A stretch of 64,000 nt of DNA. It comes from Haladaptatus sp. R4 (GTDB lineage Archaea; Halobacteriota; Halobacteria; Halobacteriales; Haladaptataceae). The stretch spans positions 1-64,000 of the forward strand of contig NZ_LWHG01000002.1 in NCBI RefSeq assembly GCF_001625445.1, in the 5' to 3' direction. This document shows positions 51,355 to 58,842 of this stretch, piece after piece; position 1 is the stretch's first letter; each line of letters starts with the position of its first letter. A program made the position numbers and the translations under genes. A model generated the notes under the pieces. The model had not been told where the DNA came from and did not search any database. It worked only from the letters and a program-made list of their open reading frames with translations.

Positions 51355-52680
51355 TCAAACGTACTCCTCGACCTCGGCCTCTATCGACGCTGCTTTGTCT
51401 TCTATCGATTTCCGCTCGAAATACGCCACCTCGACGACGACGACGACGATCGTAATGATGGCGACCGTCCAGAACACCGAGTTCTCCGCCGTGTAGAGGT
51501 GCCAGACCAGCGCCACGATGGTCGCCATCGCGCCGACGGTGCCGATGGCGGGAACGATTGCCGTTTTCAGGTCGCCGCTGCTCCGATTTTTCAGCGCCAG
51601 ATAGCTCGCGGCGCCGAAGATGGTGATGAATGCGAGGGATGCGAACGACGAGATCCCGTTGAGACTCCCGACGACGGTGAACGCCGCCGTCAGCGTCCCG
51701 AGGATGATCAGCGCTCGAACCGGTTCGCCGCCGCCGTTGCCACCGATCTGTGCGGGGAGATAGTCCTCCGACACCATCTTGCTGAGGAGTCGCGAGGAAC
51801 TGAACAGCGTCGCGTTGATGGCGCTCCCGGTCGAGAACAGCGCGGCGATGGAGATGAGAACGAATCCGGTCTGCCCGAGAAACGGCCTCGCGGCGACCGC
51901 CAGCGCCGTTTCCGCGTTCGCCTTGATGACGTGTGGGGGCACGAGGTTCGTCGTGACGACGGCGACGATGATGTAAATCGCCGTTACGCCGACGATGGAG
52001 ATGTAGATCGCCTTTCGTATCGTCTCGGCCGGATTTTTGATGCTGTCACGGTCGAACAACAGCAGTTCCCAACCTTCGAACGCGACGAACGAGAGCGCCG
52101 CCGCGATAATCGGACCGACGCCGAGTTTCGCGAACCCGGTGTGGAGCTTTCCGTTTTTGTATCCGTAGTAGAGACCACCGAAGCCGAACACCAGCAGTAT
52201 GAGCACTTTCAAGCCGACGAGAACGTCTTCCGTCCGGCCGGACGCGTGTGCGCCGAGCACGTTCAGACCGACGAACAGGACGATGACGAGTCCGGAGACG
52301 AACGGCCGTGCCGGAATTCCCGCGATCCTCGTGAGGCCGACGAGTTCGGTGAAGTAGCCGCCGAACGCGTAGGAGTACATCGCCATCGTGCCGATGTAGC
52401 CGACGATAAAGGTCCATCCCGTCATCCCCGCCAGTTTCGTACTTCCGGTGAACCGCTCGATGTAGGTGAGCGGCCCACCGCCGTCGTTCGAGAGTTTGCC
52501 CAAACGAACGAACGAGTAGCCCGCGGCCATCGCGATGATCCCCGCGACGATGAACGCGAGCCACGCCAGCGTGTCCGCAGCGGCCGCTACGACGCCGAGA
52601 ACGGCGAAAATACCGCCACCAACCATCCCACCCACCGCCATCGAAATCGACTCGGTCAACCCGATCTTTTCGGACGCCAT
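51355..52680 (-). CDS. APC superfamily amino acid permease
   Basis: A 441-residue transporter with twelve hydrophobic helices. The first helix has GGMVGGGIFAVLG, the unwound Gly motif that binds the substrate backbone in APC proteins. FEGWELLLFDRDSIKNPAETI corresponds to the conserved loop of amino acid antiporters and permeases. It would take up or exchange amino acids; specificity is unknown. It is convergent with the orc1/cdc6 gene (17 bases between stops). No amino-acid enzyme gene is adjacent. Confidence 0.92.
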   Translation of the reverse strand: MASEKIGLTESISMAVGGMVGGGIFAVLGVVAAAADTLAWLAFIVAGIIAMAAGYSFVRLGKLSNDGGGPLTYIERFTGSTKLAGMTGWTFIVGYIGTMAMYSYAFGGYFTELVGLTRIAGIPARPFVSGLVIVLFVGLNVLGAHASGRTEDVLVGLKVLILLVFGFGGLYYGYKNGKLHTGFAKLGVGPIIAAALSFVAFEGWELLLFDRDSIKNPAETIRKAIYISIVGVTAIYIIVAVVTTNLVPPHVIKANAETALAVAARPFLGQTGFVLISIAALFSTGSAINATLFSSSRLLSKMVSEDYLPAQIGGNGGGEPVRALIILGTLTAAFTVVGSLNGISSFASLAFITIFGAASYLALKNRSSGDLKTAIVPAIGTVGAMATIVALVWHLYTAENSVFWTVAIITIVVVVVEVAYFERKSIEDKAASIEAEVEEYV

Positions 52681-52967
52681 ATATCACCACCGGCGTTCCA
52701 GCATATCAATAGTACCGAAAAACTGTCGATTAAATCACCAGAAAGTGCGGACAAATCGTCGATAACTCCCGGTCGTCCGAACTGGACGACTATTCATTTC
52801 GATCGGGTTTCGGTGGCCGTGAACCGTGGGGTAATCGCACCCTTATCCGGTCGATATTCGGTTGTCGTGATTACCGTCACGAAACGATGGCTCGCCGTTC
52901 GCGTGCCGCGGTTTCACGATACGAACGATAATCGTCGTTTATTGGCTCTCGCCAATCGTTTGTGGGC

Positions 52968-53681
52968 ATGGCTCGCGACAGATCGATCAGCCAGACACGA
53001 CGACGGTTCTTGACGATGACAGGCGGTACGCTCGTCGGTATGACGGCCGTCGGGGCCGCTCAGCAGAACGAACATCGAATGGACGAATCGTTCCAACTGG
53101 GTGGGCGCGTTCAAGGGTGGCAGGGGAGAGCCCCGAACTCCATCAAGGGACAGAAGAACCCGACGCTGAAGCTTCAGACCGGTCAGGTGTATCAGGTGAC
53201 GTGGACGAACATGGACGGTCAACCGCACGATTTCGCCCTTCAGGATTCCAACGGGAACAACCTCAAAGTCATCTATCCGAACGTACGGACGAACGAGAAC
53301 GGCGGTGGGGGCGACCACATGGGGAACGGCGGCGGAAACATGGGTGGCGGCAGCACGAAACCGCCGAAGAACGCCATCAGCAAGACGAAAACCGTCCAGA
53401 AGAAAGGCGCGACACAGACCCTCCAGTTCGTCGCCACGAGCGAGATCAAGAAGTACTACTGCACCGTCCACCCGACGACGATGGTCGGGAAGGTACAAAC
53501 GAGCGGCAAGGGTGGTTCGGGTGGAAGCGGCGACCATAGCGGTCACAACGGGGATCACAGCGGTGGGAGCGGTCACAACGGGGACCACATGGGTGGAAGC
53601 GGTGATCACGGCGGACACGATGGCGGAAACGGCGACCACATGGGCGGAAGCAACACCGACCACGACGGCAACGGAAACTAA
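52968..53681 (+). CDS. Tat-exported cupredoxin (halocyanin-like) with His-rich tail
   Basis: A 237-residue blue copper protein. A Tat signal (TRRRFLTMTGGTLVGM) is at the N-terminus, from ATG 52968. The type 1 copper ligands are visible: His87 in GQPHDF, Cys165 and His168 in YYCTVHP, Met172 in TTMVG. A long Gly-rich insertion (~110-130, with DHM and GNMG motifs) separates strands. The C-terminal ~55 residues are nearly all Gly, Ser, His, Asp, with about ten His in repeated GDHSG/GDHMG units, suggesting metal storage or delivery. Probably extracellular electron carrier or copper-handling protein. Confidence 0.88.
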   Translation: MARDRSISQTRRRFLTMTGGTLVGMTAVGAAQQNEHRMDESFQLGGRVQGWQGRAPNSIKGQKNPTLKLQTGQVYQVTWTNMDGQPHDFALQDSNGNNLKVIYPNVRTNENGGGGDHMGNGGGNMGGGSTKPPKNAISKTKTVQKKGATQTLQFVATSEIKKYYCTVHPTTMVGKVQTSGKGGSGGSGDHSGHNGDHSGGSGHNGDHMGGSGDHGGHDGGNGDHMGGSNTDHDGNGN

Positions 53682-53746
53682 CGACATTTCTCGATTTTTC
53701 GACCCATTGTACTGTCGACCAGAACTATCGGCCTCGAACGACGTGC

Positions 53747-53932
53747 ATGAACGAGAAGACCGGGTACGTTACTCAAACCGGCATGGAGTACGAGGAGGCG
53801 TTCGACGTCGCAAGTGACCTCGATTTCGACTACGTGGAGTCGATGATGGACGGCACGCTCTCGCTCGAAGTGTTCACTCTCGACGACGGCTACATGGGGA
53901 CGAGCAAGACGTATCTGGACGGACTGCTGTAA
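53747..53932 (+). pseudogene. Internally deleted sugar phosphate isomerase remnant
   Basis: A 61-codon ORF. The first ~35 residues (KTGYVTQTGMEYEEAFDVAS, LDFDYVESMMDG) resemble the first strand and helix of a xylose-isomerase-like TIM barrel (sugar phosphate isomerase/epimerase). The last ~25 (LSLEVFTLDDGYMGTSKTYLDGLL-like ending) resemble the family's C-terminal strand and helix. Some 200 central residues seem to be missing, with the frame kept. It could be a real small protein, but the joined-ends look suggests a deletion relic. The following gene is a sugar kinase, which fits sugar metabolism. Confidence 0.5.
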
Positions 53933-54049
53933 ACTGCTCGCCGGAAACGGCTCTCGGGAATGTCGGAATATCATACTTTCTTCTAAAATATCCGATTCCT
54001 GCTAGCGGCGGAAGTAAATCCTTTCCTACTAGCCCGCCCACGAAAAACC

Positions 54050-55034
54050 ATGTCGAACTCATCGACGCCACGGATTCTCGTTTCCGGCGAGACGCTTATC
54101 GATTTCCTCCCCGAACGATCCGGCCCGCTCTCGGAGGTACCGACGTTCGAGCGCCGTCCGGGTGGTGCGCCCGCGAACGTCGCGGTGGCGCTCTCCCGAC
54201 TGAACGAGACGCCCTGGTTCTGGACGCGAATCGCCCGCGATCCGTTCGGCGACTACCTCTCGAAGGTGCTCGATGCGGACCTCCCGGACCGGTTCGTGGA
54301 GCGCGACGCGGACGCGAAGACGACGCTGGCGTTCGTTACTCACGACGAGACGAACGACCGGGCGTTCACCTTCTACCGCGATGGAACCGCAGACACGCGA
54401 CTGCAACCCGGTGGGGTGTCGGACGAGGCGCTCGCCGAGGTCGATTGGGTGTACGTCGGCGGCGTGATGCTGGCGAGCGATCCGGCGCGAACCGCGACGT
54501 TCGACCTCGCCGAGCGCGCCAACGAGGCGGACTGTTCGGTGATATTCGACCGAACGCGCGTCCGGAACTCTGGTCCGAGGGCGGCGGCGCGGACGGAGCG
54601 GTCGAATTCGCGGAGGCGGTGGACGAAATGCTGTCCCTCGTGGACGTCGTGAAGGCGACGCCCGAGGACCTCGAAATGGCTGGATTCGACGGCGAGGATG
54701 CGGCCTCGCTCGCGGCGAACGTCTGCGAGGCGGGACCGCACACGTGCCTCCTCACGCTCGGCGGGGACGGTGCCCACGCGCACGCGAGCGACGATGCCGA
54801 CAGGCGGGGTCCGCGACTCACGGGGGCTACGACGTGTCGGTCGTCGACACGACCGGCGCTGGGGACGCCTTTACCGCCGGGGCGCTCGCGGCGCTGGCCG
54901 ACGACGAATCGGGCGGTTCGCTCGACGCGGTCCTCGAATTCGCCAACGCCGTGGCCGCCATGACGACCACCGAACCCGGCGCGATGACGGCGCTCCCTGA
55001 TCGCGCCGCCGTCGCGGAATTACGAGAATCGTAA
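54050..55034 (+). pseudogene. PfkB family sugar kinase with two frameshifts
   Basis: A PfkB carbohydrate kinase in three frames. Frame one (54050-~54550): ILVSGETLIDFLPE, RRPGGAPANVAVALSRL. One base is missing near 54550, after which the sequence continues PNARPELWSEGG and LLTLGGDGAHAHASDD. A second missing base near 54800-54820 leads to VVDTTGAGDAFTAG, which has the catalytic Asp of the GAGD motif, and a stop at 55034. With both repaired the protein is ~328 residues, normal for the family (fructokinase/KDG kinase type). Two shifts in one gene make loss of function plausible, but the region has other apparent indel errors. Confidence 0.85.
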
Positions 55035-55110
55035 TCAAAACGGCGAGATTCGTAACGTCACTTTTAAGCATCCTTCGGAAAATCGGAGAGTAGAGTACGT
55101 TCAACGAGCT

Positions 55111-56649
55111 ATGAGTGACAGCACAGGCGAGACGACCGGGGATTCGGCGCTCGAAGAGGCGTCGTTCGTGGAGTATGGTATCGAAGAGAAACCGCCGCTG
55201 GGGGAATCGGTCCTGCTGGGATTCCAGCACTATCTGACGATGATCGGGGCGAACATCGCGGTGCCGCTGGCGCTGGCTGGCGCGATGAAGATGCCGCCAG
55301 CACAGACGGCCCAGTTCATCGGGACGTTCTTCGTCGTCTCCGGGATCGCGACGTTGGCCCAGACGACGTTCGGCAATCGCTACCCCATCGTGCAGGGAGC
55401 GACGTTCTCGATGCTCGCACCCGCGCTCGCCATCATCGGCGTCATCGGCGCGGGGTGGCGCGTAACCCTGCTCGAATTGCAGGGCGCAGTCATCGCGGCC
55501 AGTGCGGTCGAGGTGTTGGTCGGCTATCTCGGGTTGATGGGTCGACTGAAAAAGCACCTCTCGCCGGTCGTCATCGCGCCGACCATCGCGCTCATCGGTC
55601 TGTCGCTGTTCAGCGTTCCACAGATCACCGCTTCCAACCAGAACTGGCTGCTCGTCGGTCTCACGCTCGGTCTCATCGTCCTCTTCTCGCAGTATCTCGA
55701 CAACCATCGCGCGTTCCGCCTGTTTCCCGTCCTCCTCGGCGTCATCACGGCGTGGGCAATCGCGTTCATGCTCTCCTACACGGGCGTCTACACGCCGTCG
55801 AATCCGGGCTACGTGGACTACATGAGCGTCGTCCACGCCAACCTCTTCCAGCCCGTTATGCCCCTCCAGTGGGGGATGCCGCGCTTCACGCTCCCGTACA
55901 TCGTCGGGATGTTCGCGGGCGTCGTCGCCTCCATGATCGAGAGCTTCGGCGACTATCACGCCGTGGCCCGCCTGTCGGGCGTCGGCGCGCCGAGCAAGAA
56001 GCGCATCGACCACGGTATCGGCATGGAGGGTCTCGCCAGCGTCTTCGCCGGACTCATGGGTACCGGCAACGGTTCGACCTCCTACTCCGAGAACATCGGC
56101 GCGATCGGTCTGACCGGCGTCGCCTCGCGCTACGTCGTCCAGATCGGTGCCGTCGTCATGCTCGTCGTCGGCTTCGTCGGCTACTTCGGCCAACTCGTGG
56201 CGACGATTCCGAGCCCCATCGTCGGCGGCCTGTTCATCGCCATGTTCGGCCAGATTTCAGCCGTCGGGCTCTCGAACCTGAAGTACGTCGATCTCGATTC
56301 CTCGCGTAACCTCTTCATCGTCGGTCTCGCCACGTTCTCAGGGCTCGCCATCCCGGCGTACATCGGGAACATCGACGCCGCGGCATTCCAGCAGGGAATG
56401 CAGGGCGTGTCAGTGCTCGGCCCCGCTCTCGGGACCGACATCGTCTCGAACACGCTGTACGTCGTCCTCGGAACGGGGATGGCCGTCGGCGGTCTCGTCG
56501 CGTTCGTGCTCGACAACACGGTCGAGGGAACCCGCGAGGAACGCGGCCTCGAAGCGTGGGAGTCCATCACTGAGGACGAGGGCGACTTCAAGAGCGCGTT
56601 GGAGCGGTTCGAGTCGAAATCCGGTTCCGACTCGACGCGGGCCGACTGA
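55111..56649 (+). CDS. NCS2 family uracil/xanthine permease
   Basis: A 512-residue transporter with ~14 helices, the length of UraA/PbuX-type proteins. Features include LLGFQHYLTMIGANIAVPLALA (the opening QH motif of NCS2), FPVVQG-like YPIVQGATF, and the signature SYSENIGAIGLTGVASRYV with Glu of the substrate site. It imports uracil, xanthine or uric acid with protons or sodium; the precise base is not known. It is downstream of the PfkB gene by 76 bases, with CTTTTAAG near 55062 as a possible promoter element. Confidence 0.94.
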   Translation: MSDSTGETTGDSALEEASFVEYGIEEKPPLGESVLLGFQHYLTMIGANIAVPLALAGAMKMPPAQTAQFIGTFFVVSGIATLAQTTFGNRYPIVQGATFSMLAPALAIIGVIGAGWRVTLLELQGAVIAASAVEVLVGYLGLMGRLKKHLSPVVIAPTIALIGLSLFSVPQITASNQNWLLVGLTLGLIVLFSQYLDNHRAFRLFPVLLGVITAWAIAFMLSYTGVYTPSNPGYVDYMSVVHANLFQPVMPLQWGMPRFTLPYIVGMFAGVVASMIESFGDYHAVARLSGVGAPSKKRIDHGIGMEGLASVFAGLMGTGNGSTSYSENIGAIGLTGVASRYVVQIGAVVMLVVGFVGYFGQLVATIPSPIVGGLFIAMFGQISAVGLSNLKYVDLDSSRNLFIVGLATFSGLAIPAYIGNIDAAAFQQGMQGVSVLGPALGTDIVSNTLYVVLGTGMAVGGLVAFVLDNTVEGTREERGLEAWESITEDEGDFKSALERFESKSGSDSTRAD

Positions 56650-56767
56650 ACCGTCGAATCGACACGCTCGACGCGACCGATTGAACGACGGAAACGATCG
56701 ATCCGGCCCACAACCTTTTATTCTGACGAATCGTGAGTAGGGGTAGCACCCATCACGGGTGAAACCC

Positions 56768-57058
56768 ATGACGACGAACGAATCGGAGTCCACGACGGAA
56801 TCGTCCCTACGCGAATCGTCCACCGCAGAATCAACCCCGAAGTCGGAAGTCGAAACGCTCCGTGAAGAACTCGAAGCGACGAAGGACCGCCTGCGTATCG
56901 TCGAACAGAACGTCAAGTGGATGGCTCAACACCAAGCCGTCGAAACCGGAAAGAGCGTCTGTCCGTCCTGTAATTCGAACGGCTCGCTGCGAGTCGAACG
57001 AACCGCGACAGGCAAGAAAACGGTCTCGTGTCGCAACTGCGGTGATCGGCTCATCTGA
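56768..57058 (+). CDS. Coiled-coil zinc-ribbon protein
   Basis: A 96-residue protein. An acidic Ser/Thr-rich N-terminus is followed by a coiled coil (~27-55, SEVETLREELEATKDRLRIV) and a zinc ribbon with Cys65, Cys68, Cys88 and Cys91 (SVCPSCNSNGSL, then SCRNCGDRL). Such small ribbon proteins often bind nucleic acids or act as transcription-factor partners. ATG 56768 chosen, as the GTG at 56759 only adds three residues. It overlaps the convergent YjbQ gene by 8 bases. No family name is certain. Confidence 0.72.
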   Translation: MTTNESESTTESSLRESSTAESTPKSEVETLREELEATKDRLRIVEQNVKWMAQHQAVETGKSVCPSCNSNGSLRVERTATGKKTVSCRNCGDRLI

Positions 57059-57425
57059 CGACGATACGGCGCGTCCGCGGTCCGTCGCAGTCCACGAAGA
57101 GGATGGACTGCCACGTCCCGAGCAGCAACTCGCCGTCTTCGACGGGAACGGTGACGTGTTCTCCGAGCAACATCGAGCGGAGATGGGCGTCGGCGTTCCC
57201 GTCCAACTGGTCGTGGCTGTAGTCGTCACCCCGAGGGACGAGGCGTGACAAGAGGGTTTTGAAGTCAGAGCGGAGTCGGCGCTCGTCTTCGTTGACGACC
57301 ACGCCAGCGGTCGTGTGCGGGACGAAGACGGTACACGTCGTTTCGGCGTTCTCGGCGTGTTCGGCCACTCGATCCGTGATGTCGACGATGTCCACGTGCT
57401 TCGACGTGGTAACCTCGAATTCCAT
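57051..57425 (-). CDS. YjbQ/UPF0047 family protein
   Basis: A 124-residue protein of the UPF0047/YjbQ family from ATG 57425. VFVPHTTAGVVVNE, HDQLDGNADAHLRSMLLGEHVTVPV and LGTWQSILFVDCDGPR contain the conserved His/Asn/Trp residues. YjbQ members can have thiamine-phosphate-synthase-like side activity, and their real role is unknown. The ORF extends to 57545, but the added 40 residues look non-coding and Arg/Ser-rich. Cytoplasmic, probably trimeric by family. Confidence 0.92.
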   Translation of the reverse strand: MEFEVTTSKHVDIVDITDRVAEHAENAETTCTVFVPHTTAGVVVNEDERRLRSDFKTLLSRLVPRGDDYSHDQLDGNADAHLRSMLLGEHVTVPVEDGELLLGTWQSILFVDCDGPRTRRIVVR

Positions 57426-57597
57426 GGCTCGGTTTCGACGTTCGATCATAAAACGCTTCGCTGAACGACGGTAAAAAAGATGGAGCGGTGCGGCCGTCGA
57501 ACGGGCGCTTCGAACGCTGTCGGTGTGTTCACTGATCACAAACAAAACATATCTTGATCGAAAGGTACTTTGGCTGGTTTGTTATTCGTGGCAATAT

Positions 57598-58842
57598 ATG
57601 TTAGATGATGTGTCTAGAAGAAAATATATTCGTCTCGCGGGGGGTTCCCTTCCCGCAATCAGCGGTCTCGCTGGTTGTCTCGGTGGGGAACTGAACCAGC
57701 AACCGATCCGCGTCGGTGCACTCCTCCCGCTTTCGGCCTCGGGCGCTCTCGGTACGGTGGCGAAACACCACCGTCGCGCCATCGAGGCGGCGGTCGCGGA
57801 TATCAACGATGCTGGCGGCCCGCTCGACCGGAAACTCGATCTCACGGTCGGTGACAGCGAACTCGACCAGTCGGCCGCAAAGACGGCGTTCGACTCGTTC
57901 GTGGACGACGACGTCGTCGGATTCGTCGGCCCCGTCACCACGGATATCTCGATGTCCCTCGCCGACGACCTCGCCCGGGAGCGGGTCATCGCCATCAGTC
58001 CGTCGAGCACGTATCCGGACCTCGCATCTGCGGCCGTACGGGACGGGACGAAGTACTTCGCTCGGACCGCCGCCAACGACGTTCAACAGGCGCGTGTGAT
58101 GGCGAAGATACTCGACGACGACCGCTACGTGGCCGCCGACACCGTCGCCATCGCGCACGCCGACAACGATTTCGGGAAAGGGCTTGCGACGGCCATCGAC
58201 GAGCGAATCTCCGGCGAGACGGTCGCGATCGTTCCGTTCACGCCCGGAACGGACGACTACTTGAAACAGGTCGAGACGGTCGTCCAGTCCGAGGCCGACG
58301 CCGTCGCGTTCGTCAGCGAACCCGGTAATACGGCGATGCTCGAACAGCTAATCAGCTATCCGTATTACGGCGAGTCCGTCCTCAGCGAGGGACTCATCCC
58401 GGAGAACGTTCCGCTGTACATGAACGGCATGTACAGCGCGTCGGTCGCAACCGAGCGGACGTCGAGTTCCATCGAACTGTCACAGAAACTCGACGACATC
58501 ACGCCGCTCGCACCCTACACGCAACACGCCTACGACGCCGCGTTCCTTCTCGGCCTCGCGATAGAACAAGCGGGAGAGGCGGATGCGACCGCCATCAGCG
58601 ACTCCCTTCCTTCCGTTTCCGGCGGAGTCGGGCAGACCGTCACCGTCGGCGAGTTCGAGCGGGCGAAGACGCTCGTCTCCGCGGATCGAACGGTGAACTA
58701 TCGTGGCGCATCGGGACCGGTCGATCTGAACGACGACCTCGAACCGCTGGACTCGTACGTGATCGAACGCGTGACCGACTTCGAACTCGATGAACTGGAA
58801 CTGCTCCGTGCGTGGGTTTTCGAGGAGGAGTCGACGGAATGA
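57598..58842 (+). CDS. ABC-type branched-chain amino acid/solute-binding lipoprotein linked to a transducer
   Basis: A 414-residue periplasmic-type binding protein (SBP family of LivJ/AmiC type). It starts with a Tat signal and lipobox: DVSRRKYIRLAGGSLP then SGLAGC, with Cys27 as the lipidated residue. The ligand domain begins PIRVGALLPLSASGALGTVA, and GFVGPVTTDISMSLAD, FARTAANDVQQARVMAKI and AHADNDFGKGLA are classic family segments. Its stop overlaps the next gene (ATGA), a chemotaxis transducer with no ABC permease nearby. This is the BasB/BasT-type arrangement, so it is a chemoreceptor sensor rather than an importer component. Confidence 0.9.
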   Translation: MLDDVSRRKYIRLAGGSLPAISGLAGCLGGELNQQPIRVGALLPLSASGALGTVAKHHRRAIEAAVADINDAGGPLDRKLDLTVGDSELDQSAAKTAFDSFVDDDVVGFVGPVTTDISMSLADDLARERVIAISPSSTYPDLASAAVRDGTKYFARTAANDVQQARVMAKILDDDRYVAADTVAIAHADNDFGKGLATAIDERISGETVAIVPFTPGTDDYLKQVETVVQSEADAVAFVSEPGNTAMLEQLISYPYYGESVLSEGLIPENVPLYMNGMYSASVATERTSSSIELSQKLDDITPLAPYTQHAYDAAFLLGLAIEQAGEADATAISDSLPSVSGGVGQTVTVGEFERAKTLVSADRTVNYRGASGPVDLNDDLEPLDSYVIERVTDFELDELELLRAWVFEEESTE

